A stretch of 64,000 bases of DNA from Ralstonia soli. GTDB lineage: Bacteria > Pseudomonadota > Gammaproteobacteria > Burkholderiales > Burkholderiaceae. A model generated the notes under the pieces. The model saw only the letters and a list, made by a program, of their open reading frames with translations. It was not told the DNA's origin and searched no databases. Location of the stretch: contig NZ_JAMXHT010000001.1 of the NCBI RefSeq assembly GCF_023955655.1, positions 372,001 through 436,000 of the forward strand, in the 5' to 3' direction. Positions 24,540 through 33,714 of the stretch are shown one piece after another. The translations under genes and the position numbers were made by a program. The number at the start of each line of letters is the position of its first letter. Within the stretch, counting starts at the first letter, position 1.

Positions 24540-25169
24540 ATGCAAAACAACAACAGCAAGCTGGGGGGCGGAGCGTTCATCCGCCGCATCGTCATGGCAA
24601 CGGCACTGGTTGGCGCGGCCCTGTTGACGGGGTGTGCAAGCGTCTACGTCGACACCGCGACCAAGGAAGTTCCGGTGTCGGAGATGAAGAAGGTGGCCGA
24701 TCCGAAGCCGGTGCAACTGGTGTTCGAGTTCCAGACCAAGGGCGCACCCAACCCGCGCGCCACCACGCTTTTGAAGGACACCGTTGCGAAGGAAGTCGTC
24801 GATACCGGCCTGTTCTCCAAGGTCGCAACCGACCCGGCGCCGAATATCGGCATGCTCAACGTCACACTGAACAACGTGCCGCTCACGGATAACGCCGCGG
24901 GCAAGGGCTTCGTGACCGGCCTGACCTTCGGGTTGGCCGGCAGCGCCGTCACCGACGGCTACATCTGCACGGTGAGCTATCTGCCGGCAGGCCAGACCAC
25001 CCCGATCGTCAAGACCGCCCGCCACGCCATCCACACCACGCTGGGTAACGCCAACCCGCCGGCCGGCGTACAGAAGGCTGCGTCGATGCTGGATGCCGTC
25101 CAGCAGATGACGCGCGGCGTGGTGAGCAATGCGCTGAAGGATCTGTCCTATGACACCGCGTTCAACTGA
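24540..25169 (+). CDS. Envelope lipoprotein of unknown function
   Basis: 209 aa from ATG 24540; longer in-frame starts lack a signal. Signal peptide with lipobox LLTGC around residue 30, so it is probably outer-membrane anchored. The mature part (VYVDTATKEVPVSEMKKVADP, later LVFEFQTKGAPNPRATTLLKD) has no named domain that I recognise, but resembles small Burkholderiales lipoproteins of unknown function. It overlaps the next lipoprotein gene by 20 bases, so the two are a coupled pair. Confidence 0.75.
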   Translation: MQNNNSKLGGGAFIRRIVMATALVGAALLTGCASVYVDTATKEVPVSEMKKVADPKPVQLVFEFQTKGAPNPRATTLLKDTVAKEVVDTGLFSKVATDPAPNIGMLNVTLNNVPLTDNAAGKGFVTGLTFGLAGSAVTDGYICTVSYLPAGQTTPIVKTARHAIHTTLGNANPPAGVQKAASMLDAVQQMTRGVVSNALKDLSYDTAFN

Positions 25170-25755
25170 TTCAGGCATGGCGCGGGTGCTGGGGCGGGCG
25201 TTGCTGGCGGCCGCGTCGCTGCTGGCCGGCTGTGCGGAAATGCCGATGAGTCCGCCCAAGCCGACCATCGCAAACGCGGCGAAGCTGCGCGGTGGCGACC
25301 CAACCATCGGCCCGGTCGCGCTGGGCCAGTTCACGCTCGATGCTGCACAGCCGGCGAGCCTGGACAAGGGGGTCAGCATCCGGAGCAACATGGTGCGCTC
25401 GCCGGTGGAAGGCTCGTTCGCCCAATACCTGCGCGAGACGTTGCGTGTGGAGCTGCAGTCCGCCGGTCTTTTGGATGCGCATTCCGATGCGGTGATCACC
25501 GGCACGCTGCTGGACAGCACGGTCGACGCTCCGGTGGGTAAGGGCAAAGCAGCATTGGCGGCGCGGTTTGTGGTGACGCGGGCCGGCACGGTGCGCTATG
25601 ACCGCGCCCTGCGCACCGAGGCGTCGTGGGACTCCCCGTTTATCGGGGTCTCCGCGATCCCGCAGGCGGCGGGACAGTACGAAGCCCTGTACCGCAAGCT
25701 GGTGGGTACTTTGCTGGACGATGCCGCGTTCCGAACGGCGGTTGCCAAGCAATAG
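25150..25755 (+). CDS. Second lipoprotein of the pair, unknown function
   Basis: 201 aa. The N-terminal signal with lipobox LLAGC gives Cys28 as the lipidation site. The mature protein contains GPVALGQFTLD, YLRETLRVELQSAGLLD and a C-terminal helix. It shares its general layout with its upstream partner (strand-rich core, helix before the C-terminus), suggesting a diverged relation or complex. Followed immediately by a double terminator. Confidence 0.75.
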   Translation: MTPRSTDSGMARVLGRALLAAASLLAGCAEMPMSPPKPTIANAAKLRGGDPTIGPVALGQFTLDAAQPASLDKGVSIRSNMVRSPVEGSFAQYLRETLRVELQSAGLLDAHSDAVITGTLLDSTVDAPVGKGKAALAARFVVTRAGTVRYDRALRTEASWDSPFIGVSAIPQAAGQYEALYRKLVGTLLDDAAFRTAVAKQ

Positions 25756-25777
25756 CAAAGCTCTCGTAGTAAGAGGG

Positions 25778-25804
25778 GCCGCTCTTCGGGGCGGCTTTTT
25801 TTTC
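25778..25804 (+). terminator. Intrinsic terminator of the lipoprotein pair
   Basis: GCCGC (25778-25782) pairs with GCGGC (25791-25795) and is followed by eight T residues. It sits 23 bases after the lipoprotein stop codon. Confidence 0.8.
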
Positions 25805-25811
25805 GGGATAA

Positions 25812-25842
25812 AAAAACCGCCCCGAAGGGCGGTTTCGTTTTT
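25812..25842. terminator. Bidirectional terminator between the lipoprotein pair and metK
   Basis: AAACCGCCC (25814-25822) and GGGCGGTTT (25827-25835) make a 9-bp stem with loop CGAA. An A-run lies before and a T-run after, so it works for the minus-strand metK as well as for read-through from the lipoproteins. Confidence 0.85.
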
Positions 25843-25856
25843 GCAGCAACGCGGGC

Positions 25857-27047
25857 TCAGGCAAACGCCTTGGCCGGCTCGCCCTTCAGGCCAGCCGCTT
25901 CACGCAGCAGCAGGGCCTTGTCGGTGGCTTCCCAGCTGAACTCCGGCTCTTCGCGGCCGAAGTGGCCGTACGCGGCGGTCTTTTCGTAGACCGGGCGCAG
26001 GAGGTCCAGCATCTGCACGATGCCCTTCGGACGCAGGTCGAAGTGCTCGTGCACGAGCTTGGCGATTTGGTCGTCCGGGATCACGCCCGTGCCTTCCGTG
26101 TACACGGTGATGTTGATCGGGCGAGCCACGCCGATCGCGTAGCTGACCTGCACCTGGCACTGACGCGCCAGACCGGCGGCCACCACGTTCTTGGCCACGT
26201 AGCGTGCGGCGTACGCTGCCGAGCGGTCGACCTTCGACGGGTCCTTGCCCGAGAACGCACCGCCGCCGTGCGGAGCCGCGCCGCCGTACGTGTCGACGAT
26301 GATCTTGCGGCCGGTCAGGCCGCAGTCGCCCTGCGGGCCGCCGATGACGAAGCGGCCGGTCGGGTTCACCAGGTATTTGGTGTCCGCCAGCATGTGCGAG
26401 GGCAGCACCGGCTTGATGATGTCTTCGATCACGGCCTCGCGGATGGCCTCTTGCGACATCTCCGGCGCGTGCTGCGTCGACAGCACCACGGTGTCCACGC
26501 TGTGCGGCTTGCCGTCCACATAACGCACCGTCACCTGGGACTTGGCGTCCGGGCGCAGCCAGGGCAGGCGGCCGTCGCGGCGCAGTTGCGACTGGCGCTC
26601 GACCAGGCGGTGCGCGTAGTAGATCGGGAAGGGCATCAGCTCGGGCGTTTCATCGCACGCGTAGCCGAACATCAGGCCCTGGTCGCCGGCGCCCTGGTTG
26701 AGGTAGTCGTCCGATGCGCGGTCGACGCCCTGGGCAATATCCGGCGATTGCTTGTCGTAAGCGACGAGCACTGCACAGCCCTTGTAGTCGATGCCGTAGT
26801 CGGTGTTGTCGTAGCCGATGCGCTTGATGGTCTCGCGCGCAACCTGGATGTAATCCACATTGGCCGTCGTGGTGATTTCACCCGCGAGCACCACCAGGCC
26901 GGTGTTGCACAGCGTTTCTGCCGCGACGCGCGCATATTTGTCCTGGGCGAGGATAGCGTCCAGGATGGCGTCGGAAATCTGGTCGGCGACCTTGTCGGGA
27001 TGGCCCTCGGAGACGGATTCCGAGGTGAAGAGGAAGTCGTTTGACAC
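25857..27047 (-). CDS. metK: S-adenosylmethionine synthetase
   Basis: 396 aa. Makes S-adenosylmethionine from ATP and methionine in the cytoplasm. It starts [22 protein letters not shown] with the ATP-binding GHPDK, then GEITT, the P-loop-like [18 protein letters not shown] and the C-terminal GHFGR. The GTG at 27047 is chosen because it gives the usual N-terminus and has GGAG upstream; an in-frame ATG at 27089 only adds an unusual extension. Monocistronic, divergent from lpxL-type genes. The 5' leader has two possible hairpins but no recognised SAM riboswitch. Confidence 0.97.
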   Translation of the reverse strand: MSNDFLFTSESVSEGHPDKVADQISDAILDAILAQDKYARVAAETLCNTGLVVLAGEITTTANVDYIQVARETIKRIGYDNTDYGIDYKGCAVLVAYDKQSPDIAQGVDRASDDYLNQGAGDQGLMFGYACDETPELMPFPIYYAHRLVERQSQLRRDGRLPWLRPDAKSQVTVRYVDGKPHSVDTVVLSTQHAPEMSQEAIREAVIEDIIKPVLPSHMLADTKYLVNPTGRFVIGGPQGDCGLTGRKIIVDTYGGAAPHGGGAFSGKDPSKVDRSAAYAARYVAKNVVAAGLARQCQVQVSYAIGVARPINITVYTEGTGVIPDDQIAKLVHEHFDLRPKGIVQMLDLLRPVYEKTAAYGHFGREEPEFSWEATDKALLLREAAGLKGEPAKAFA

Positions 27048-27293
27048 GGCTGTAAGCTCCAGAATGGCGAACTTGCTATTACGCGCCATCCGTTTGAGCC
27101 ACGGCCGGCGACGCTTTAGCGGTATTTAGTAACCTTGCCCAGGTTTGTGACCCGACAAGGATTCGCCCCGCAAGTTGTCAGTTAACTCGGCGAATCGCGC
27201 TATTATACGCGGCACTTTTTGGGCCTGCAGCACGGCCTGCCAAGACCCTGCTCCTCTGTCGACTGCGACCAACACACTGCTGCGACCGCACGC

Positions 27294-28142
27294 ATGACCT
27301 TCCTGTTCTGGCTGTTTTCACGCTTGCCTTTGTCAGCGCTGCAGGCGCTGGGCGGCTGGCTGGGGGCGCTGGCGGCCAAGGTGCCCGGCCGCTACCACGA
27401 TCGGCTCATCGCCAACTTCCGCCACGCTTATCCCGATGCCACGCCCGCCATGCTCAAGGAGGCGGGCCGCTCCGCCGGCCGCATGGTCTTCGAGATGCCG
27501 TATTTCTGGGTGCGCAAGAACGGCGCGACGGTCGCGCCAGACCTGTTCGACGTCTGCCGCGCGACCATCGAGCGTGCGCTCGCAGGCGGGCGCGGCCTGA
27601 TCTTCCTGACGCCGCATCTGGGCTGTTTCGAGGTCCTGCCGCAGGCCTATGCGCGTGAGCACCCCGTCACCTCGCTGTTCAAGCCACCGCGCAAGGAAAG
27701 CTTGCGCGGCTGGATCGAGACCATGCGTGCGGGACCGAACATGTCCATGGCGCCGGCCGATCCGCGTGGCGTGCGCATGCTGGTGCGCGCACTCAAGCGG
27801 GGTGAGGCCGTCGGCATCCTGCCCGATCAGACGCCCACTGCGGGGGAAGGCGTGTGGGCGCCGTTCTTCGGCAAGCCCGCCTATACGATGACGCTGGTGC
27901 ACCGCCTGCATCGGCTCACGGGTGCGCCCGTCGTCGCGTTGTTTGCCGAGCGCCTGCCGCATGGGTCGGGCTATCGCCTGCACGTGCACGAGATCGGCGA
28001 TTTGCCCGAAGACGCAACGCAAGCCGCCACGCGCATCAATGCCGCGATTGAGCAATTGATTGCCGTGGCACCGACGCAATATCTCTGGGGCTATAACCGC
28101 TACAAGCACCCGAAGGGCGCGGACGCACCGCCCGCCGCCTGA
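27294..28142 (+). CDS. Lipid A biosynthesis lauroyl-type acyltransferase (LpxL/HtrB family), first copy
   Basis: 282 aa. It adds a secondary acyl chain to Kdo2-lipid IVA at the inner membrane. An N-terminal hydrophobic helix (LFWLFSRLPLSALQALG) anchors it. The catalytic HxxxxE motif is in HLGCFEVLP, and GILPDQTPT follows in the expected place. The ATG at 27294 gives the normal start. It is followed 13 bases later by a second family member, so lipid A probably receives two late acyl chains from this operon. Confidence 0.9.
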   Translation: MTFLFWLFSRLPLSALQALGGWLGALAAKVPGRYHDRLIANFRHAYPDATPAMLKEAGRSAGRMVFEMPYFWVRKNGATVAPDLFDVCRATIERALAGGRGLIFLTPHLGCFEVLPQAYAREHPVTSLFKPPRKESLRGWIETMRAGPNMSMAPADPRGVRMLVRALKRGEAVGILPDQTPTAGEGVWAPFFGKPAYTMTLVHRLHRLTGAPVVALFAERLPHGSGYRLHVHEIGDLPEDATQAATRINAAIEQLIAVAPTQYLWGYNRYKHPKGADAPPAA

Positions 28143-28155
28143 CACTGCTGCCTTT

Positions 28156-29049
28156 ATGGAACGTTTCTCTGCCAAACTCGGACTCGGCTTTTTGTGGCTG
28201 CTGTCTTTCTTGCCCTACGGTTTCGTCGCCCGCTTCGGTGAAGGCCTGGGCGGGCTGCTGTACCGCATTCCCAATGGTCGCCGCCGTGTGGTGCTGGCCA
28301 ACCTCAAAGCGTGCTTTCCCGAGAAGTCCGACGCCGAGCGCGAAGCCATGGCGCACGAGGTCTTCCGCAAGGTTTTCCGCAGCTTTGCCGAGCGCTCGTT
28401 TGCGTGGTTTGCCTCGGAAAAGCGCCTGATGCGCGTGGTCAAGATCGACGATCAGGCTAACCTGCCGGCGCTGTATGGCCAGCCGCACATCCTCGTCACA
28501 CTGCACCTGTCGGGCGTGGAAATCGGCGCGCTGGCGTTGACCGACTACCTGCGCACGCACACCGGCAACGCGGGCTGCTCGCTGTACACGCACATGGCCA
28601 ATCCGACCCTGGACGCGGCCGTGAAGACGCTGCGCAGCCGCTTTGGCGCGACCATGCTGGAGCGCAGCGAGAACATCCGCCAGATCATGCGCACCATCAA
28701 GCGCGGCGAGGCGCTGCAGCTGATCTCCGACATGGATTTCGGCGAGCGCGACTCCGAATTCGTGCCGTTCTTTGGTGTGCCGGCGCTTACGCTCAACGCC
28801 ATCCCACGCATGGCGTCGATGACCGGCGCCAAGGTCATCCCGATGTACACCGAGATCCTGCCGAATTACGAAGGCTACGCGCTGCGCATCCTGCCCGCGT
28901 GGGAGAACTACCCCACCGGCGACCTGACCGCCGACACGCGCCGCATGAACGCCTTCTTTGAAGACGCTGTCCGCCCGCGCATCACCGAGTACTACTGGGT
29001 GCACAAGCGTTTCAAGCACCGGCCCGAGGGCATGCCCGGCATCTACTGA
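28156..29049 (+). CDS. Lipid A biosynthesis acyltransferase (LpxL/HtrB family), second copy
   Basis: 297 aa. It has the same architecture as the preceding gene: N-terminal membrane anchor ([20 protein letters not shown]), catalytic HLSGVE, and a conserved [15 protein letters not shown]. The two are clearly diverged paralogues. The second often carries the LpxM-like step, but chain-length specificity cannot be read from sequence. It is part of a probable operon with dapF, 80 bases downstream. Confidence 0.9.
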   Translation: MERFSAKLGLGFLWLLSFLPYGFVARFGEGLGGLLYRIPNGRRRVVLANLKACFPEKSDAEREAMAHEVFRKVFRSFAERSFAWFASEKRLMRVVKIDDQANLPALYGQPHILVTLHLSGVEIGALALTDYLRTHTGNAGCSLYTHMANPTLDAAVKTLRSRFGATMLERSENIRQIMRTIKRGEALQLISDMDFGERDSEFVPFFGVPALTLNAIPRMASMTGAKVIPMYTEILPNYEGYALRILPAWENYPTGDLTADTRRMNAFFEDAVRPRITEYYWVHKRFKHRPEGMPGIY

Positions 29050-29129
29050 CGCCCGGGGGGCGAGCGCGGCCGGCTCGCTTTAGAATGGGCGTTTTCCGAA
29101 CGCTCATTGCCGCATCTGCGCGGCTTGCC

Positions 29130-30011
29130 ATGAAACTGCACTTCACCAAGATGCATGGCGCGGGCAACGACTTTGTCGTGCTCGACGGCATCCAGACCCC
29201 GATCGACTTCACGCCCGCACAATGGGCTGCGATTGCCGACCGCCACTTTGGCGTGGGGGCAGACCAGTTGTTGCTGGTCGAACGCTCGACGCGGCCCGAC
29301 GTTGATTTCCGCTACCGCATCTTCAACCATGACGGCGGCGAGGTGGAGCACTGCGGCAACGGCGCGCGCTGCTTCGTCAAGTTCGTCACCGACCGGGGTT
29401 TGACGGACAAGCGCACCGTGCGCGTGGAAGTCATGAACGGCATCGCCACGCTGACGATGCAGGACGATGGCCAGGTGACCGTCGACATGGGCGCGCCCGT
29501 GTTCGAGCCCGGGCGCCTGCCGTTCCTGCCCGAAGGCCTGTCCACCCGCACCGAAGGCGATGACACGCAGCACGCGCTGCAGATCAACGGCCGCACCGCG
29601 TGGCTGTCGACCGTGTCGATGGGCAATCCGCACGCTGTGCAGATCGTGGACGACACCGAGGCCTTCCCCGTGCTGGAAGACGGCCCGCTGATCGAATCGC
29701 ACGCGGTGTTTCCGCGCCGCGTGAATGCGGGCTTCATGCAGATCGTCGATCGTCATTCCGTGCGGCTGCGCGTGTACGAGCGCGGCGCGGGCGAGACGCT
29801 GGCCTGCGGCACCGGCGCATGCGCGGCCGTGGTGGCGGGCATCCGTCGTGGCCTGCTCGACTCGCCGGTCAAGGTGGCCACGCATGGCGGCGACCTCACA
29901 ATCGCTTGGGCTGGCGTTGGCCAGCCGGTGATGATGACGGGCCCCGCCACGACGGTCTTTGAGGGCACGCTGGATCTGGATGCGCTGAAACTGACTGCTG
30001 CCGCGCATTAA
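29130..30011 (+). CDS. dapF: Diaminopimelate epimerase
   Basis: 293 aa from ATG 29130. Interconverts LL- and meso-diaminopimelate for lysine and peptidoglycan synthesis. It starts [19 protein letters not shown]. The two catalytic cysteines are Cys75 in HCGNGARC and Cys226 in ACGTGACAA, the paired acid/base residues of this cofactor-free enzyme. Length is typical. It follows the two lipid A genes on the same strand, linking envelope precursors in one cluster. Confidence 0.97.
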   Translation: MKLHFTKMHGAGNDFVVLDGIQTPIDFTPAQWAAIADRHFGVGADQLLLVERSTRPDVDFRYRIFNHDGGEVEHCGNGARCFVKFVTDRGLTDKRTVRVEVMNGIATLTMQDDGQVTVDMGAPVFEPGRLPFLPEGLSTRTEGDDTQHALQINGRTAWLSTVSMGNPHAVQIVDDTEAFPVLEDGPLIESHAVFPRRVNAGFMQIVDRHSVRLRVYERGAGETLACGTGACAAVVAGIRRGLLDSPVKVATHGGDLTIAWAGVGQPVMMTGPATTVFEGTLDLDALKLTAAAH

Positions 30012-30059
30012 TCACCGCGCGGCTCGCTGCCGCATGCGTCAGAACAACAAGGAGATACC

Positions 30060-30887
30060 GTGGGATCGAACGGCAAGAACCTGATCGACGACTATCGTTT
30101 CGACGGCAGCAACAAGTTCAAGATTGCCAAGGCGGATGCGTCGGCCAGGCCGTTCTCCACCGGCAGCAAGGCCGACGACAACGCGCGGCTGGCAGACATG
30201 TCAGCCAAGCTCGACGCGCTGCAGGACATCCTCTACGCCGAGCACCGCCGCAAAGTGCTGGTGATCCTGCAAGGCATGGACACCTCGGGCAAGGACGGCA
30301 CCGTGCGCGGCGTCTTCCGCGCCATGGACCCCCTGGGGTTGCGCGTGGTCGGCTTCAAGGCGCCGACGCCGCAGGAACTGGCGCACGACTATCTCTGGCG
30401 CGTCCACGCCCAGACGCCTGCCCGCGGCGAAATCGTCGTCTTCAACCGCAGCCACTACGAGGATGTGCTGATCACGCGTGTGCATGGCGATATCGACGCG
30501 GCCGAATGCAAGCGCCGGTACGGGCACATCAACGCGTTCGAGCAGATGCTGTGCGACACCGGCACGACCATCGTCAAATGCTTCCTGCACATCTCGAAAG
30601 AAGAGCAGCGCAAGCGGCTGCAGGAGCGCATCGACGATCCGCACAAGCACTGGAAGTTCGACCCGGCTGACGTTGCCGAGCGCGAGTTCTGGGACGGCTA
30701 CATGGAGGCCTATGAGGCGGCCATCAACGCCACCGCGACGCCCGAGGCTCCCTGGTATGTGGTTCCTGCGGATTCCAAGACGCATCGGAACGTGATGGTC
30801 GCGGAAATCTTGTTGAAGGTGTTTGAGGGGATGAAGCCTCAGTATCCGGAGGGGAATCCGGCGTTTGAGGCTTTGAAGATTGAATAG
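30060..30887 (+). CDS. ppk2: Polyphosphate kinase 2 family protein
   Basis: 275 aa, GTG start at 30060 with AAGGAGA five bases before. PPK2 enzymes transfer phosphate between polyphosphate and nucleoside mono- or diphosphates. Walker A is QGMDTSGKDG (71-80). The lid and Walker B regions VVFNRSHYEDVLI and KCFLHISKEEQRKRLQ are typical of class I one-domain PPK2. The N-terminal ~55 residues are a family extension. Substrate preference (ADP, GDP, AMP) is not clear. Confidence 0.92.
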   Translation: MGSNGKNLIDDYRFDGSNKFKIAKADASARPFSTGSKADDNARLADMSAKLDALQDILYAEHRRKVLVILQGMDTSGKDGTVRGVFRAMDPLGLRVVGFKAPTPQELAHDYLWRVHAQTPARGEIVVFNRSHYEDVLITRVHGDIDAAECKRRYGHINAFEQMLCDTGTTIVKCFLHISKEEQRKRLQERIDDPHKHWKFDPADVAEREFWDGYMEAYEAAINATATPEAPWYVVPADSKTHRNVMVAEILLKVFEGMKPQYPEGNPAFEALKIE

Positions 30888-30903
30888 TGAGTTTGGGTTT
30901 GTT

Positions 30904-30942
30904 GTTGGTGGTCCATCCCCCGGCAGGGGATGAAACAAGGAC
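30904..30942. repeat. Deletion remnant of the dispersed Ralstonia-type repeat
   Basis: GGTGGTCCATCCC is joined directly to CGGCAGGGGATGAAACAAGG. Both are terminal words of the ~235-bp repeat found at 40744, 48301 and 50041, here in opposite orientation with the core lost. It lies just downstream of ppk2. Confidence 0.6.
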
Positions 30943-30960
30943 CAAACCAAAAACAAGAAA

Positions 30961-30991
30961 CCCCGGCGAATACATCAACCGGGGCTTTTTT
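30961..30991. terminator. Terminator between ppk2 and pyrE
   Basis: CCCCGG (30961-30966) and CCGGGG (30979-30984) with a 12-base loop, followed by C and six T for the plus strand. The minus strand after the hairpin is also T-rich, so it can end both convergent genes. Confidence 0.75.
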
Positions 30992-31008
30992 AACGCGCGC
31001 TACAGCGA

Positions 31009-31686
31009 TCAGATCGCGGTAACACCGTATTTATCGCGGTACGCCGCAGCCTTCTCCCGATAGCCCGCCAGCGCCGGATCCCCAGCGTTATCCAGATACC
31101 CCAGCAAGTCATCCAGATTGGCGATCGACACCACCGGCATGCCGTACTGCGCCGTCACATCCTGCACGGCAGAGCGCTCCCCAATGTCGACGGCGTTACC
31201 GCTGCGCTCCATCCGATCCATCAGGATCAGCACCGCAGCCGGCGTGGCACCCGCTGCACGAATCAGCTCAACCGACTCGCGCACCGAGGTGCCCGCAGAG
31301 ATCACGTCGTCCACGATCACCACGCGCCCCTGCAGCTTGGCGCCGACCAGGCTGCCGCCTTCGCCGTGGTCCTTGGCTTCCTTGCGGTTGTACGCAAAGC
31401 CGACATTGCGGCCAAGCCCCGCCAGCGCCACTGCCGTGGCACTCGCCAGCGTGATGCCCTTGTACGCCGGCCCAAACAGCATGTCGAACTCCACGCCCGA
31501 GTCCAGCAGGGTTTTCGCATAGAATTGCGCGACTTGGCCCAGCAGCGCGCCGTCTGCGAACTTGCCGGCGTTGAAGAAATAGGGCGACGTCCGCCCCGCC
31601 TTGGTCACGAATTCCCCGAACGACAGCACGCCGGCTTCCACCGCAAAGCGGATGAAGGATTGGCGCAACTCGCTGTTTTGGCTCAT
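31009..31686 (-). CDS. pyrE: Orotate phosphoribosyltransferase
   Basis: 225 aa. Joins orotate to PRPP in pyrimidine synthesis. The PRPP loop VVIVDDVISAGTSV is intact, and the N-terminus (SFIRFAVEAGVLSFGEFVTKAGRTSPYFFN) matches the family start. It is divergent from xthA with only 32 bases between the two start codons, so each promoter must overlap the other gene or its leader. Confidence 0.96.
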   Translation of the reverse strand: MSQNSELRQSFIRFAVEAGVLSFGEFVTKAGRTSPYFFNAGKFADGALLGQVAQFYAKTLLDSGVEFDMLFGPAYKGITLASATAVALAGLGRNVGFAYNRKEAKDHGEGGSLVGAKLQGRVVIVDDVISAGTSVRESVELIRAAGATPAAVLILMDRMERSGNAVDIGERSAVQDVTAQYGMPVVSIANLDDLLGYLDNAGDPALAGYREKAAAYRDKYGVTAI

Positions 31687-31718
31687 CTTTTTTCTCTGGT
31701 CTGCAAAAAAGTCCCGCC

Positions 31719-32504
31719 ATGTTACGCATCATTTCCGCCAACCTCAACGGCGTTCGCTCTGCCTCCAGCAAAGGCTTTTTCGATTGGATGGGCAAGCAGG
31801 ACGCCGATTTCGTCTGCGTGCAGGAACTGAAATGCGCGCAAGACGACATGACGCCCGAATTCCTGGCGCCGCACGGTTACCACGGCGTGTTCCAGCACGC
31901 GGTGAAGAAGGGCTACAGCGGCGCGGGCATCTACACGCGCCACAAGCCGGACGAGGTCATCATCGGCTTCGATAACGGCGAGTTCGACGCCGAAGGCCGC
32001 TACGTCGAGGCCCGCTACGGCAAGCTGTCGATCATCTCGGTCTATGTGCCGTCGGGCTCCAGCGGCGAAGAGCGCCAGCAGGCCAAGTTCCGCTTCATGG
32101 ACCTGTTCATGGATCACCTGAAGGATCTGCGCCACGAAAAGGGCCGCGAGGTCGTGCTGTGCGGCGACGTCAACATCGTCCACAAGGAAATCGACATCAA
32201 GAACTGGAAGGGCAACCAGAAGAACTCCGGCTGCCTGCCCGAAGAGCGCGCGTGGCTGACCAAGCTGTTCGACGAGGTCGGCTATGTGGATGTGTTCCGC
32301 ACGCTGGACCCGCGCCCCGAGCAGTACACATGGTGGAGCAACCGCGGCCAGGCCTACGCCAAGAACGTCGGGTGGCGGATCGATTACCAGATCGCCACGC
32401 CGGGCATTGCCGCCACCGCGCGCCGGACGTCGGTGTTCAAGGACATCAAGTTCAGCGACCACGCGCCGCTCACCGTCGATTACGACGCGCCTGTGCACTG
32501 GTAA
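31719..32504 (+). CDS. xthA: Exodeoxyribonuclease III (AP endonuclease, ExoIII type)
   Basis: 261 aa. Removes 3' blocks and cuts at abasic sites during base-excision repair. It shows the standard order RIISANLNGVRSA, the metal-ligand glutamate in CVQELKC, GDVNIVHKEIDIKNWKGN, WWSNRGQAY and the C-terminal catalytic SDHAPLTVDY. Length is normal. It is divergent from pyrE; a hairpin terminator follows. Confidence 0.95.
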   Translation: MLRIISANLNGVRSASSKGFFDWMGKQDADFVCVQELKCAQDDMTPEFLAPHGYHGVFQHAVKKGYSGAGIYTRHKPDEVIIGFDNGEFDAEGRYVEARYGKLSIISVYVPSGSSGEERQQAKFRFMDLFMDHLKDLRHEKGREVVLCGDVNIVHKEIDIKNWKGNQKNSGCLPEERAWLTKLFDEVGYVDVFRTLDPRPEQYTWWSNRGQAYAKNVGWRIDYQIATPGIAATARRTSVFKDIKFSDHAPLTVDYDAPVHW

Positions 32505-32587
32505 GCGGCACAGGCGTCACATCGGCGTCACGTTGTTGCGCTGCCGCAGAAATTTCTTCGTCAGCCGCTACAATGCAGAACTCACGT

Positions 32588-32611
32588 GCCGGCGAGTGCC
32601 GGCGTTTTTTT
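32588..32611 (+). terminator. Terminator between xthA and argC
   Basis: GCCGGC-GAGT-GCCGGC followed by G and seven T. It is 84 bases after the xthA stop and 29 before argC, so it could also act as an attenuator of argC. Confidence 0.75.
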
Positions 32612-32639
32612 CTGCTCCCAGTTTTTTAGCGAGATCGCC

Positions 32640-33653
32640 ATGGCATTCAAGGTTTTCGTCGACGGTCAGGAAGGCACCACCGGCCTTCGCTTGCTCGACT
32701 ATCTGTCGCAACGCGACGATATCGAGCTGCTGCGCATCGCCGAAGACAAGCGCAAGGATTCGGCCGAGCGCGCCAAATTCCTGAATGCTGCCGATGTCGC
32801 ATTTCTGTGCCTGCCGGACGTTGCCTCGCGCGAGGCAGTCTCGCTGGTCAACAACCCGAACACCTGCATCATCGACGCCAGCACCGCGTTCCGCACGTCG
32901 GACGACTGGGTCTACGGCCTGCCCGAACTGGCCAGGGGCCAGCGCGAGCGCCTGCGCAATACCAAGCGCATCGCCGTGCCGGGCTGCCACGCCAGCGCCT
33001 TCGTGCTGCTGATGCGCCCGCTGGTGGACGCGGGCATTGTGCCGGCCGACTACCCGGTCACCGCGTTCTCGCTCACCGGCTACAGCGGTGGCGGCAAGCA
33101 GATGATCGCCGACTACCTGGCCGCCAATAACCCGAAGCTCGACAGCCCGCGCCCGTACGCGCTGGCACTGGCGCACAAGCACCTGCCGGAGATGCGCGTG
33201 CAGAGCAAGCTGTCGCTCCCGCCGATCTTCACGCCGGTGGTTGGCAACTTCCTCAAGGGCCTGGCCGTGACGATCGGCCTGCACCCGCAGCACCTGGCAC
33301 GCAAGGCGAGCCCGGCGGACATCGCCAGGGTCTACGCCGATTACTACCAGGGCGAGCAGTTCATCCGCGTGGCCCCGGCCGACAACGTCGCCACGCTCGA
33401 CAACGGCTTCTTCGACGTGCAGGGCGCCAACGACACCAACCGTGCCGACCTGTTCGTGTTCGGCTCGGACGAGCGCATGGTCGTCACCGCTCGCCTGGAC
33501 AACCTGGGCAAGGGCGCGGCCGGCGCCGCCGTGCAATGCATGAACGTGCACCTGGGCGTGGATGAGGCCACCAGCCTGCAAGTGGAAGCGCAGGTTCCCG
33601 CAGCCGGTGCCGAGCACGCCGTGCGCGAAGCCGCCCCGGGTTTCGCAAGCTGA
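32640..33653 (+). CDS. argC: N-acetyl-gamma-glutamyl-phosphate reductase (type 2)
   Basis: 337 aa from ATG 32640. NADPH-dependent third step of arginine synthesis. It starts [20 protein letters not shown]; the catalytic cysteine is Cys116 in VPGCHASAF. Absence of the longer N-terminal insertions of the E. coli enzyme marks the shorter type 2 form common in beta-proteobacteria. Monocistronic between two terminators. Confidence 0.94.
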   Translation: MAFKVFVDGQEGTTGLRLLDYLSQRDDIELLRIAEDKRKDSAERAKFLNAADVAFLCLPDVASREAVSLVNNPNTCIIDASTAFRTSDDWVYGLPELARGQRERLRNTKRIAVPGCHASAFVLLMRPLVDAGIVPADYPVTAFSLTGYSGGGKQMIADYLAANNPKLDSPRPYALALAHKHLPEMRVQSKLSLPPIFTPVVGNFLKGLAVTIGLHPQHLARKASPADIARVYADYYQGEQFIRVAPADNVATLDNGFFDVQGANDTNRADLFVFGSDERMVVTARLDNLGKGAAGAAVQCMNVHLGVDEATSLQVEAQVPAAGAEHAVREAAPGFAS

Positions 33654-33672
33654 TCACCACGTTTGCTGATAC

Positions 33673-33700
33673 GAAAAACGCGCCTTGGGGCGCGTTTTTC
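33673..33700. terminator. Bidirectional terminator between argC and the SPFH gene
   Basis: GAAAAACGCGCC (33673-33684) and GGCGCGTTTTTC (33689-33700) form a perfect 12-bp stem with loop TTGG. The A/T arms give a T-run in both directions, suiting the convergent genes. Confidence 0.85.
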
Positions 33701-33714
33701 TTTAGTGGCACGAC

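Noticed and set aside
27048-27190. A SAM or SAH riboswitch in the metK leader
   Set aside because: Two possible hairpins (TTCGCC/GGCGAA and CCTTG/CAAGG) are present, but none of the conserved cores of known SAM or SAH riboswitch classes could be matched.
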